The notes: generated from the sequence alone by a model not told the origin. 64,000 bases of DNA from Methanosarcina siciliae T4/M (GCF_000970085.1 NZ_CP009506.1:3224001-3288000); one strand, 5' to 3'; counted from the stretch's first letter, positions 36,595 to 45,355 are shown. Program-made: numbers and translations.

Positions 36595-38972
36595 TGTGTC
36601 ACCTCCTCAACCCCGGGAACAGCACATTCCTGCTTGAACTCGCTTCCTATGGGCCCTATTTCTTCGAGTTCCTTTACAAACTCGTTAATCGTATTTGAGA
36701 AACGCTCTCCTTCGGCAGCCGAGATCCAGAGAGTCCGGAGTCTTTTCGGGTCAAGCCCGATTTCCTTTATGATCTCCTTTAAGACGTCCATACGCTGTTT
36801 AGCGTCGAAGTTTCCGTGAATATAGTGGCACTCGTCCATCCTGCAGCCCGCAACAAGCACGCCGTCCGCTCCGCCTTTGAGGGCTTCAAGCACGAATTCG
36901 GGGTTTACCCTTGCCGAACACATGGTACGGATTACCCTGATGTTTGTCGGATAACGGATCCTTGACATCCCTGTAAGGTCGGCACAGGCATAACTGCACC
37001 AGTTGCAGAGGAAAGCCACAATAAAGGGGCACTGGGACTTATGAGCAGTTGCCTCCCTGACCTGGGCAAGGATCTGCTCGTTTTCAAAGTTACGCATCTG
37101 AATTGCCCCAACAGGGCATGCGGCACTGCAGTCCCCGCAGCCGTAACAGGAGACTTCGTCCACAACAGCTTTTTTATTCTCAATGCTGATCTTTCCGAAT
37201 TTGCAGACTTCCACACATGTCCTGCAGCCAATGCACTTATCAGGATCAACATGGGCTCCCATAGGATCGGCTTCAAGTTCTCCTGTCCCGAGAAGCTGCA
37301 TAACTTTGGAGGCACAGGCACTGCCCTGAGCTATGGAGACCTGGATTTCTTTGGGCCCCGAAGCACAGCCTGCAAGGAAAACTCCGCTTACCGGGGCATC
37401 TACAGGGCGCATTTTCGGATGGGCACTTGCAAAGAAACGGTCCGGGCGCCGGGCAAGGTTAAGCATCCTGCCTATTCCCTCTGCTGCCTTGGTCGGCTCA
37501 TAGCCTGTGGAGAGCACAACAAGGTCGTGGGCTTCTTCTTCAACACTGGATTCCAGGGTATTTTCGTAACGGACAACCGGCCTTCCGTCTTCACCGGCAT
37601 AGACCTCGGCAACCTTTCCGCGGATGAAGTCAACACCCATTTCCTGTGTCCTTGTGTAATATTCTTCGTACATCTCTCCGGCAGCCCGGATATCGATATA
37701 ATGGATCGTAACATCAGTATCAGGATAGCGCTCCTTTACCATCTGGGAATTTTTAAGGGCTGCCATACAGCAGACTCTTGAACAGTATTCATTGCCTACG
37801 GTTTTGTCCCTTGACCCTACACACTGGATAAATGCAACGCTTTTCGGGGGCTGATCCGTGGAAGGTACTAGGACTCTCCCTCCTGTCGGGCCTGCAGAGT
37901 TCAGCATCCTTTCAAGCTGCATATTCGTTATGACGTCAGGATATTTTCCAAACCCGTACTCCTTTTTCCGGGAAGCGTCAAAGAGCTGATAACCTGTAGA
38001 AACAATTATGGCCCCGGCTTCGAATTCGATTTCCTCCGGCTTCTGTTCGTAATCCACAGCTTCTGCAGGACAGGCCAGCTGGCAGAGTCCGCAGCCTACA
38101 CAGTGGTCAGGGTCGATAAGTACAACCTGCGGAACGGACTGGGGGATTGGCATATAAATAGCCCGGGTCTTTCCGATCCCGTAGTTCATGGGGTTTTCGA
38201 TTTCAACGGGGCAGACCCCGGAACAGAGGTCAACGCAGCCCTTGCATTTGTCTTCAAGTACAAACCTTGGTTTGCGTTTGACTTTGACGTGGAATTTTCC
38301 GACGGACCCTGAGATATCGGTAACCTCGGAATATGTATAAAGAGTGATGTTGGGATGGTTCTGAACTTCTGTCATTTTGGGAGCAAGCACACAGATCGAG
38401 CAGTCGTTTGTCGGGAATACTTCATTCATCAGGGCCATTTTGCCTCCGATTGTAGATTCCTTCTCGACCATGGTTACGGGAAAACCGGCTTCTGCAAGGT
38501 TTAAGGCGGCTTCGATTCCTGCAACCCCTCCCCCTATGATAAGAACATTTCGGCTGGCTTTTGAGTTTGTTGCACTCAATTCCCTTAGGAACCGGGCTTT
38601 TGCAACCCCCATCCTTATCAGGTCAAAAGCTTTCTGGGTTGCCATCTGCGGGTCATCCGCATGCACCCAGGAGCACTGCTCTCTTATGTTTACCATTTCC
38701 ATTAGGTAAGGGTTAAGGCCAGCTTTTTCCATGACGTGCCTGAAGGTCTTTTCGTGCAGCCTTGGGGAACAGGCAGCTACCACAACCCTGTCAAGTTTGT
38801 TATCTTTTATGTCCTTAATGATGCCTTCCTGTCCGGAATCGGAACATAGAAACTGTACTTCCCGGGCAAGCACCACATCTTCCAGTTCGTTTGCCATTGC
38901 CTCAAGGGCTGAAACGTCAATTACTCCTGCAATGTTCAGTCCGCAATGGCAAATGTAGACTCCGATTCGCAT
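36591..38972 (-). CDS. hdrA2: HdrA-MvhD fusion, electron-bifurcating heterodisulfide reductase subunit A
   Basis: The product is 793 aa. The N-terminal part carries Cys residues of the HdrA entry domain. FAD binding is visible as 'VLIIGGGVAGIEAALNLAEA' near residue 147. Ferredoxin motifs follow at about 242 ('CKGCVDLCSGVCPVE'), 292 ('CVGCGLCQLACPAE'), 578 ('CIGCRTCVEVCKFG') and 609 ('CYGCGDCSAACPVG'). From about residue 650 an MvhD-like domain is fused ('CNWCSYACADLTGMSRIRYP', then 'CRMDECHYI'), which binds [2Fe-2S]. In the family this subunit holds the bifurcating flavin that couples CoM-SH/CoB-SH, ferredoxin and F420. hdrB and hdrC are not nearby. AAGGAGT precedes the ATG. The '2' is from recalled locus order, not alignment. 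Confidence 0.92.
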   Translation of the reverse strand: MRIGVYICHCGLNIAGVIDVSALEAMANELEDVVLAREVQFLCSDSGQEGIIKDIKDNKLDRVVVAACSPRLHEKTFRHVMEKAGLNPYLMEMVNIREQCSWVHADDPQMATQKAFDLIRMGVAKARFLRELSATNSKASRNVLIIGGGVAGIEAALNLAEAGFPVTMVEKESTIGGKMALMNEVFPTNDCSICVLAPKMTEVQNHPNITLYTYSEVTDISGSVGKFHVKVKRKPRFVLEDKCKGCVDLCSGVCPVEIENPMNYGIGKTRAIYMPIPQSVPQVVLIDPDHCVGCGLCQLACPAEAVDYEQKPEEIEFEAGAIIVSTGYQLFDASRKKEYGFGKYPDVITNMQLERMLNSAGPTGGRVLVPSTDQPPKSVAFIQCVGSRDKTVGNEYCSRVCCMAALKNSQMVKERYPDTDVTIHYIDIRAAGEMYEEYYTRTQEMGVDFIRGKVAEVYAGEDGRPVVRYENTLESSVEEEAHDLVVLSTGYEPTKAAEGIGRMLNLARRPDRFFASAHPKMRPVDAPVSGVFLAGCASGPKEIQVSIAQGSACASKVMQLLGTGELEADPMGAHVDPDKCIGCRTCVEVCKFGKISIENKKAVVDEVSCYGCGDCSAACPVGAIQMRNFENEQILAQVREATAHKSQCPFIVAFLCNWCSYACADLTGMSRIRYPTNIRVIRTMCSARVNPEFVLEALKGGADGVLVAGCRMDECHYIHGNFDAKQRMDVLKEIIKEIGLDPKRLRTLWISAAEGERFSNTINEFVKELEEIGPIGSEFKQECAVPGVEEVTQ

Positions 38973-40004
38973 GCTTGTTGACTCCTTATATTTACAAATA
39001 TTCTTCGAATTGAGTTTTGATATATCTTTTGATGTGATCTTATATATAATATATAAGTTAAAATTTTGAAAATTATAATTCAGAACACTTTTCTACACAT
39101 CATTCACGCCTGTGCAGTAAAAGTAAGGTCCTGTATGGTCCCGGTTCGGCTTATTTTTTGCAAGAGCTTGAAAAAACTTCCTTTAGTAAAACTTCCTTTA
39201 GTTATCCTTTAGTTATCCACTCAGGCTTTCCTTCAGACTTTCCGGGTACCTGTGGACTCTGTGTTTTATAAATCTCAATATAAATTTTCCCTCAAACAGG
39301 ATAAAAATGTAGCCGTTTTATACAAAATCAAAACCTTTATTTTGTAAAGGTTTTCAAAGCCTCTGTCCTGCAGCTTTTTCCTGATAAATTCTATCAAATT
39401 CAAAATCACTGGCCTGAAACAATAACCTTTTTAGTTTTTCCAGCGGCTTTCATATTACCCTTCCTTAGTTTTATTAGTAGTATAAACAAATATTCAAGGC
39501 AGCTGCAATTCATCATGCGTAATCCGTAGACTATATATAGGAAAAAATATTTACACATATTATATATATTATAATAAATATTTATATCAGAGTTATACTA
39601 ATTTCATATATATTAAGTTTTAGATTTTTACCAAGGCCTGTGTTTAAGTTCCCTGAAAAGATACTGATTAATTTGAGAGAGTAATCTCAGTTAGACTGAT
39701 CGAAGGTTTTTTGGGCTCACCAATTAATTTATAGTTTGAGAACTTAACTCGTAATCTACCAGTCAATGTCGAATTGTTATTTATTATGTATGCGGGAATT
39801 TTCCTGTGAGCAGGGGTATAATAAAATTTTCAAAAATAATTCTCAAAAATAATTGTCAAAAACCTGAATAATACAGTTCTCAGGTAATTATCTCAGACAA
39901 TTATGCCGGAATAAGAGCGCTTCTGACTCCCGATCCAATATTTCCGTGTACTATCTTCTCACGAATAACCAGTATCACTCTTACAAAAACAGGAGGGAAC
40001 TCTA
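38973..40004. other. Long AT-rich region between hdrA2 and ftrB-like gene
   Basis: About 1 kb without a gene I can support. The left end carries the hdrA2 promoter. 'Acttcctttagt' is repeated near 39177-39200. Two very AT-rich tracts (39528-39620 and 39825-39860) could bind chromatin proteins or hold promoters for the plus-strand gene. Confidence 0.45.
39039..39057 (-). promoter_or_regulatory. Probable TATA region of hdrA2-polyferredoxin operon
   Basis: The minus strand carries CTTATATATTATATATAAG, nearly palindromic and with perfect TATA-box content, about 70 bp upstream of the hdrA2 start codon. This leaves room for a 5' leader of about 40-45 nt. Confidence 0.55.
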
Positions 40005-40286
40005 ATGAGTGAACATGATGAATTAAAAAATAAGATGTATGAATGGACAGAAAAATACGCAAACAAGGCAGGCTACAGGCTTAACCCGGATAGAGAGGCT
40101 CTTGATTATGTTCTTGACGGGCTTGCTTCAAGGATTGAAAAGTTTGGGAGGCGCTACTGTCCCTGCAGGATAGTAACCGGGGATGAGGATGAGGATAAAA
40201 AGATAGTTTGCCCCTGCATCTATCATAAAGATGAAATTGAAAAAGACGGAAACTGCCACTGTGAACTTTTCTTCAAGCCCTCCTGA
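40005..40286 (+). CDS. Ferredoxin-thioredoxin reductase catalytic subunit family protein
   Basis: The product is 93 aa. The three Cys pairs of the FtrB family are present: 'YCPCRIV' near residue 46, 'VCPCIYH' near 67, and 'CHCELFF' near 84. Together they hold a [4Fe-4S] cluster beside a redox-active disulfide. AGGAGGG lies 8 nt before the ATG. The protein would pass electrons from reduced ferredoxin to a disulfide in thioredoxin or a client protein. There is no fused rubredoxin domain, in contrast to a characterised Methanosarcina relative. Its place next to hdrA2 and redox regulators fits thiol redox control. Confidence 0.9.
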   Translation: MSEHDELKNKMYEWTEKYANKAGYRLNPDREALDYVLDGLASRIEKFGRRYCPCRIVTGDEDEDKKIVCPCIYHKDEIEKDGNCHCELFFKPS

Positions 40287-40449
40287 TAGGACTTTGTTCT
40301 GCCAGACCTGCCCCAAAAACGGGCTTTAAATGTTATCAGCGAAGGTGGGGGAGGACAATTTCTATAAATACTTTTTGTCCTTCCAGCCTCTCAAAGTTTT
40401 TCACTTAGATCCTATCCGAAAAGTCCTGCCGCTCTGAAAGGACAGTGAT

Positions 40450-40955
40450 TTACTTCGGGCGAAGTCGAGCTTCTGCCCAGCGTGCCGGATTAAACCCGGA
40501 TGCAGCTTCTTTTTTAAGTGAAATTACCAGAATCCCTGCAGCAAGCGTTAATCCCAACGGAAAGAAAATGAAAGGCAGGTTCTGTCCTCCCCAGAGGTAA
40601 GGTTTTATTTGGTTCAGAGGAATTAACAGCCGCTCAAGAAGGGAAAATTTTTCCTGGTATCCCAGACTAATCCCATAATTGCCTCTCTCCTCAATAGAAA
40701 TCACCGCTACATAGTATGTGCCGCTTTCCGGCGCCTGGAGATCTGCCCGAGCAAGGGGGTAGAAAGCAGCCGGAGTAGAGCCTTCGTATGTTGCGCTTTC
40801 AGGCATCTCTCCCGAAAAGACCTTTGCCCCTTATCCATCAGGTAATTCTAAAGTCTCCGACACTTCTCCTTCCTCAGCAAGTCCGGGACCCATAAGGATC
40901 GGGTCCGGAGTAAAATCCCGGCTTTCTTCCCCGACAGGGACGATCAGTCCAAGTA
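40450..40955 (-). pseudogene. Remnant of a membrane-anchored extracytoplasmic protein
   Basis: Minus-strand frame from about 40955 to 40450 reads 'IVPVGEESRDFTPDPILMG', 'SETLELPDG', then TAA at 40831-40833, then on in the same frame 'GAKVFSGEMPESATYEG', 'ESGTYYVAVISIEERGN' and a C-terminal membrane helix 'PLGLTLAAGILVISL'. The text on both sides of the stop is clearly one protein. The 5' part is missing; codons above 40955 are shadows of a plus-strand remnant. Truncation plus an internal stop mark a pseudogene. Confidence 0.75.
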
Positions 40956-40956
40956 A

Positions 40957-41136
40957 GATCCTCTCTACCTGAGGCATGAGGCTCTTGTGGAAGAAATGGG
41001 AAGAAGAGGATATAATCACCATACCCCTCTTGACCCTGCCCTTACTACAGGAAAAGCCGTGCAGGACGAGTTTGTTGATTCTTATGAAAAGCAGGTCCGG
41101 ATCCTCAAAGAAAGAGGACGCGAATGCCGGATCTGA
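40957..41136 (+). pseudogene. C-terminal remnant of a DNA-glycosylase-like gene
   Basis: Sixty codons follow TAA 40954-40956 without a start codon nearby: 'DPLYLRHEALVEEMGRRGYN', a Pro/Thr loop, then 'FVDSYEKQVRILKERGREC' and TGA. The helix pair and the R-R-G-Y/F motif recall the C-terminal half of pyrimidine-dimer glycosylase (T4 endonuclease V-like) proteins found in archaea, from memory only. The 5' half is gone, exactly where the minus-strand remnant also breaks off. Confidence 0.4.
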
Positions 41137-41453
41137 CCGGAAGTTTCCAGAAAATCGCGAGTCCACATAAAACCCATAAACTCCGAATTTTTTCGAAGAA
41201 CATCCAATATTTGAGAAATTTCTTAATTTTATCAAGGAGTCGATTTTGCAAAATATTGTATATATTGTTATCGATAGTTATTAATATAATGATGACAGAG
41301 ATAGAGAGACAAAACGGATATAGTGAGAAAAGCTGTTAATGAACAATATAAGAAGCAAGGGAATGAAAAAGTAAGGTATCAAGACAGTGAGTATTCAAAA
41401 TACTACTCCGGACCGAATAAGAATCTAATGAACTTCAAAGGACTTAAATTTCA

Positions 41454-42050
41454 ATGGCTCTTGTGCTGGATAAAGAAGAGATATGGGTTCTTGAATGCAT
41501 AAAAGAAGCCCATATAGACAAGGGATTTCACATTCGAGACGTTATAAAGAAAGCTAAAAACGGATATGGATTATCAAGGTCGACAGTTTACGAAATAGTG
41601 GGCTATCTGGAGTTTCACGGCCTTATAAAGACTAATAAAGCCGGGAACAGGGAAATTGACGAGTCAATAGCTTATTTTGTAACGTGTCTTGGATGCGGGA
41701 AGGAAATTCCGGGAAACGAATACTTCAAAGAAAACGGAAAGCAGGTATGTGAAGACTGTTACCTGGAAGGGCACCAGAAAATAAAGTTTGCAGACCCCGT
41801 GGCAGTGCGTTCTAAAAAACTCTTCAGAAAACAGCACGGGTTTGAAGGGGCTGAAGGCCTGACCGAACTGCAAAAAGAGATCTATGACTTTATCCTGGAG
41901 GAGGGAGGAGTAACCCCCGAAAAGATATCGAAGCTTTTCAAGCTTACTCCGCAGGAGACCAGGAACCAGCTGGCAATATTGCGGCACTGCGAACTTTTGA
42001 AGTGGAGAAAAATGGGAGAAGAAATGTATATGGTACCTTTCGATTCCTAA
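41454..42050 (+). CDS. Winged-helix regulator with central zinc ribbon
   Basis: The product is 198 aa. Residues 1-70 are a winged helix ('FHIRDVIKKAKNGYGLSRST', 'VYEIVGYLEFHGLIKT'). Residues about 78-105 hold 'CLGCGKEIPGNEYFKENG' and 'CEDCYLEGHQK', a LIM-like treble-clef zinc site. Residues 140-198 form a second winged helix ('GGVTPEKISKLFKLTPQET'). The C-terminal two thirds are repeated in the protein encoded at 42448-42843. Position between redox genes suggests a regulator that senses metal or redox state; this is inference. Start ATG 41454 follows a weak ribosome site. Confidence 0.75.
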   Translation: MALVLDKEEIWVLECIKEAHIDKGFHIRDVIKKAKNGYGLSRSTVYEIVGYLEFHGLIKTNKAGNREIDESIAYFVTCLGCGKEIPGNEYFKENGKQVCEDCYLEGHQKIKFADPVAVRSKKLFRKQHGFEGAEGLTELQKEIYDFILEEGGVTPEKISKLFKLTPQETRNQLAILRHCELLKWRKMGEEMYMVPFDS

Positions 42051-42098
42051 TATTTCTTATATGTATATGTGTACTCTGAAGTTTTCTGAGGTGAGAAG

Positions 42099-42428
42099 TT
42101 GATAGATATAACCGAAATGAACGAAAGGATGAAAGAAATCGCCGGAGAACTCCCGGGAGTGATGAACTCTATGATGGGGCTTCATTCCGAAGTCGTCAAA
42201 GACGGAGCTTTAAGTGCCCGAACAAAAGAGCTGATGATGGTAGGGATTGCAGTTGCCCTGCGCTGTGAACCCTGCCTCTGGAAGCATGTTCCCGAAGCCA
42301 TAAACCTTGGAGCAACCCGAGAAGAGATTATGGAAGCTGTCAGCACTGCAATAGTAATGGGAGGAGGGCCTTCGGTAGCTTACGGGTCAATGGTTGTTCT
42401 CAAAATTCTTGATGAAATGAATGTTTGA
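42099..42428 (+). CDS. Carboxymuconolactone decarboxylase/AhpD-like protein
   Basis: The product is 109 aa with a TTG start at 42099 preceded by GAGGTGAGAAG. The core reads 'LSARTKELMMVGIAVALRCE', 'CEPCLWKHVPEAINLGATRE' and 'VMGGGPSVAYG', the usual six-helix CMD/AhpD pattern. The C-x2-C-x3-H motif is the redox-active pair of AhpD-type enzymes, so a thiol peroxidase or disulfide reductase role is more likely than decarboxylation. It lies 48 bp after the zinc-ribbon regulator gene and 19 bp before its partial paralogue, in one probable operon. Confidence 0.88.
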   Translation: MIDITEMNERMKEIAGELPGVMNSMMGLHSEVVKDGALSARTKELMMVGIAVALRCEPCLWKHVPEAINLGATREEIMEAVSTAIVMGGGPSVAYGSMVVLKILDEMNV

Positions 42429-42447
42429 AACTTAGGAGGGATAAAAG

Positions 42448-42843
42448 ATTACAGAAGAAAAAACCGAGTGTTCGGTCTGCGGATGCAAACTGGAAAAAGA
42501 AGACATTTACGAAGAAAATGGCAAGGTTCTTTGTGAGGACTGTTATATAGAGAGCCACCATAAAATCCAGGCATGTGATCCCTGGGCTGTCCGTTCGAAA
42601 AAGATTTTCAGGGAAGAAGCCGGACTTGAGGGGACTGAAGGCCTGACCGAACTGCAAAAAGCCATTTATGAATTCATCGTCTCCAGGGGAGGAGTAAAAA
42701 AGGAAGAAGTTGTCGAAAAATTCGAGATATCCTCCCGCGAAGCCGAAAACCAGTTTGCTCTCCTGAGACATTGTGAGCTGGTAAAAGGCCAAAAAAGAGC
42801 CGATGGCGTATATCTTGTACCATTTGAAGCCCGATACCGATAA
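42448..42843 (+). CDS. Zinc-ribbon/winged-helix protein, ATT start
   Basis: A 131-codon frame opens with ATT 42448, preceded by AGGAGGG 7 nt upstream and by an in-frame TAA at 42442, so no ATG, GTG or TTG can start it. The product begins 'TEEKTECSVCGCKLEKEDIY', continues 'CEDCYIESHHKI' and 'AVRSKKIF', then a winged helix 'GGVKKEEVVEKFEISSREAE'. It parallels residues 70-198 of the regulator at 41454-42050 nearly throughout, without that protein's first winged helix. It reads as a working gene: no stops and natural codon use. The start codon may be a true AUU start or a mutated AUG. Confidence 0.78.
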   Translation: MTEEKTECSVCGCKLEKEDIYEENGKVLCEDCYIESHHKIQACDPWAVRSKKIFREEAGLEGTEGLTELQKAIYEFIVSRGGVKKEEVVEKFEISSREAENQFALLRHCELVKGQKRADGVYLVPFEARYR

Positions 42844-43237
42844 ATTAAAAAACGTGAATTATTATAAAAACGTAAATTCTTATTTTTTTCTTTCCGGATG
42901 AGCAGTTAAATTGAAATTCATGTCCTTCAGCCTGCAGAAAGCAAAAACCTTATCTGGGAACATGAAGCCTGTTAACACTGAAACTCAAAATTAACATTGA
43001 GAATTAAAAAGCAATAGTTTAAGGTGGATTAAATTCATCTTTAATAAATCTATTAACATTGTATTCCAATGCTCTTAGACATTCAATATTCTTAGATCGC
43101 ATTTCCTTCAAATCGGATATTCTAAGGAGTAATTTCCGGTTCACACTACTGGCCTTTAAGGATACTATTTCCATGGTGTGTATTGACCTGCCATTTCTTT
43201 AATTTATAGGATAAATTTGATTCAAGGGTGACCTGAA
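42844..43237. other. Intergenic region upstream of fwd-like genes
   Basis: About 390 bp, AT-rich. No gene seen. Phrases such as 'aacattga(g)aattaa' and 'aacattgtattcc' recur near 42985-43065. The promoter for the three-gene unit that follows is probably here. Confidence 0.4.
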
Positions 43238-43702
43238 ATGACAAATGCAATGGAACTCTACCAGATGCTTCCAAAGACTAACTGCAAAAAATGTGGAAAA
43301 ACCTCCTGTATGGCGTTTGCAGTTGCCCTTATGGCCCATGAGCTGACGCCTGAGGACTGCCCGCCCCTGAAAGAAGAAACCAAATATAAAGAAAACTACG
43401 AAAAGATCAGCGGCCTTTTCAAGCCGTCGGAAGGCGCAACCGAAACAGGGCTCATAGTGCATGAAGACCTCTGTTTCGGTTGCGGAAACTGCGTCGTTGC
43501 CTGCCCTCCTAATGTAGCAAACGATCCCTACGGGGTAGGCTCGGGAAATGCCCCTACGAATCCTAATAAGCTGGTCCTGACCGTAGAAGACGGGGTTGTC
43601 AAAGCCCAGAACCTGGGGGAGTGCCGCAGATTCGGGAAGAACAAGATCCTCTGTAACGGTTGTATAGTAACCTGCCCGGTAGAGGCAATAGAGTTTGTGT
43701 GA
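43238..43702 (+). CDS. Iron-sulfur protein with PF04060-type and ferredoxin domains (FwdG-like)
   Basis: The product is 154 aa. Residues 8-45 are the four-Cys iron-sulfur domain also found in CODH/ACS subunits ('LPKTNCKKCGKTSCMAFAVA' and a later Cys in 'PEDCPPLK'). Residues about 75-152 are a two-cluster ferredoxin domain ('CFGCGNCVVACPPNV' and 'CNGCIVTCPVEAIEF', with 'CRRFG' nearby). This combination is used in methanogen formylmethanofuran dehydrogenase operons. It precedes fwdB-like and fwdD-like genes by a few bases. It would deliver electrons to the FwdB-like protein. Confidence 0.82.
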   Translation: MTNAMELYQMLPKTNCKKCGKTSCMAFAVALMAHELTPEDCPPLKEETKYKENYEKISGLFKPSEGATETGLIVHEDLCFGCGNCVVACPPNVANDPYGVGSGNAPTNPNKLVLTVEDGVVKAQNLGECRRFGKNKILCNGCIVTCPVEAIEFV

Positions 43703-43712
43703 GGCAGAGAGG

Positions 43713-44957
43713 ATGGAAAAAAATTACTACGTATGCACAGGCTGTGGAATGCTCTGCGACGATATCGAGGTCGAGGCTGAAAAGAATATCGTAAACAAAG
43801 TCTATACCGCCTGCAGAGTTGGGGTAGCCCACATGAAAGAAGGCAGGGATAGTGCAGTTTTCCGGGTTGACGACAAGCCTGTTGATGAAGCAACTGCAAT
43901 CGGTGAGGCTGCAGCTATCCTGAAGAATGCAAAAAACCCCCTGATATTCGGGCTTGGGACTTCCAGCAATGAAGCGCAGAAACTTGCAATCGAGATTGCA
44001 AAAAAAACCAGTGCAACTCTTGATGATCCTTCTTCCTTCCTCCTGGGGAGTGTTGTTGAAGCCCTCCTTCAAAACAGGTTTAAGACCTGTACGCTTGATG
44101 ATGTGAGGAATAAAGCCGATGTTACTATTTTCTGGGGGACGAACCCTTCGGACTCTCATCCCCGCCACCTTTCGAAACATTCCTATTTCCCCAGAGGCAA
44201 GGAAAAACAGCGGGGCTGGGAAGAAGAGAGGACTGCAATTGCAATAGATGTCCGGAAGTCCCATACCGCAAAGATCTGCGGAAACTATTTCTTTGAGATC
44301 CCGCCGGGAGGAGATGCCGAGTTCATAGATGCTCTGATTGCAGCCCTTTCCGGAAAGCTTCCGAAAACCTCCTACAACTTCCCCCCAAAAAGAATCCTTG
44401 AACTGGCAAACATCCTTAAGGGGGCAAAGTTCGGAGTGGTCTTTGCAGGGCTTGGCCTGGTTTACTCCCTGGAAAACCTGGAACCTCTTTTCCGGCTCAT
44501 GGATGCCCTGAACGAAAAAGCAAATTTCCACCTGATACCCATGGTGGGGCACTCCAACACACGGGGCTTTAATGAAAACCTCTTTGAGGAAACAGGGCAC
44601 GTAAACAGTGTAAAGTTTGAAGACGGCGCCGTGAAACACGGACCCGAATTTTCGATCGTTGAATCTCTTAAAGCAAAAACCCCGGATGCGGCCCTTATCA
44701 TCGGCTCAGACCCGCTTTCAAGCCTTCCCAGGTCCATTGTAAAGAACCTGCTTGAAATTCCTGTCATCTCGCTGAATCCCTGCGAAACCCTGACTTCCAG
44801 AAACGCGAAAGTCTATATTAACACTGCAATCAGCGGAGTTGAGTCCGGAGGGACTGCCACGCGTATGGACGGGGTAAAGGTAGACTTTAAACCTGTTGTT
44901 GAAACAAAGCGGCTCTCGGATGAAGCTGTTCTCAAAAAGATAATGGAGGCTCTCTGA
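43713..44957 (+). CDS. FwdB-like protein lacking the metal-ligand Cys-His pair
   Basis: The product is 414 aa from ATG 43713 (AGAGAGG upstream). The N-terminal [4Fe-4S] site is intact ('CTGCGMLCDD', then 'ACRVG' at residue 34). 'RNKADVTIFWGTNPSDSHPR' and 'HLIPMVGHSNTRGFN' match the molybdopterin-binding core of FwdB. At residues 107-113 the sequence is 'SSFLLGS' where catalytic FwdB proteins have S-V-C-H-G-P-S as I recall it: the metal-coordinating Cys and neighbouring His are both Leu. The protein may therefore not bind or use tungsten/molybdenum in the usual way. fwdA and fwdC are absent from the cluster. It overlaps fwdD by one base. Confidence 0.85.
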   Translation: MEKNYYVCTGCGMLCDDIEVEAEKNIVNKVYTACRVGVAHMKEGRDSAVFRVDDKPVDEATAIGEAAAILKNAKNPLIFGLGTSSNEAQKLAIEIAKKTSATLDDPSSFLLGSVVEALLQNRFKTCTLDDVRNKADVTIFWGTNPSDSHPRHLSKHSYFPRGKEKQRGWEEERTAIAIDVRKSHTAKICGNYFFEIPPGGDAEFIDALIAALSGKLPKTSYNFPPKRILELANILKGAKFGVVFAGLGLVYSLENLEPLFRLMDALNEKANFHLIPMVGHSNTRGFNENLFEETGHVNSVKFEDGAVKHGPEFSIVESLKAKTPDAALIIGSDPLSSLPRSIVKNLLEIPVISLNPCETLTSRNAKVYINTAISGVESGGTATRMDGVKVDFKPVVETKRLSDEAVLKKIMEAL

Positions 44958-45355
44958 TGGATTTCGGATCTTTTCTTAAAGCCCCTGAAATAAACGTAAG
45001 GGTCATAACCTACAGTGATATCTTTCAGGACAAAGCGATGGTTGAAAACCGTTTTGGAGAAGAGTACAGGAACCTTTCTGCCGTAATAAAAATGGATCCT
45101 GCCGACCTCAAGCAGTTGAACGTGAAAAAAGGCGACACCGTAGTCCTGAAAAACTCCTTCGGAACTATTGTGGTCAAAGCTGAGGAGTCCGGATATGAAA
45201 ACCCTCACAGGGGAATTGCGTATATGCCCGCCAGCCCCTGGTCAAATATGCTGGTCTCGGATGAAACGGGTGGCACCGGGATCCCTAAATTTAAAGACAT
45301 TTCCGTAACCGTTACCAACGCAAAAGGAGAAAAAGTAACCGAAATAGGGCTTTAA
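44957..45355 (+). CDS. FwdD-like molybdopterin-dinucleotide-binding subunit
   Basis: The product is 132 aa, a single double-psi barrel domain of the molydopterin-binding family: 'VIKMDPADLKQLNVKKGDTV' and 'GIAYMPASPWSNMLVSDETG' fit FwdD. In complete complexes this subunit caps the cofactor held by FwdB. TGATG overlap with the fwdB-like gene implies coupled translation. With the partner's metal ligand missing, the pair may bind a pterin or nucleotide in a non-catalytic role. Confidence 0.85.
   Translation: MDFGSFLKAPEINVRVITYSDIFQDKAMVENRFGEEYRNLSAVIKMDPADLKQLNVKKGDTVVLKNSFGTIVVKAEESGYENPHRGIAYMPASPWSNMLVSDETGGTGIPKFKDISVTVTNAKGEKVTEIGL

Noticed and set aside
43599..44639. 346-codon minus-strand frame
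   Set aside because: Antisense shadow of the fwdB-like gene, which has recognisable family motifs on the plus strand.
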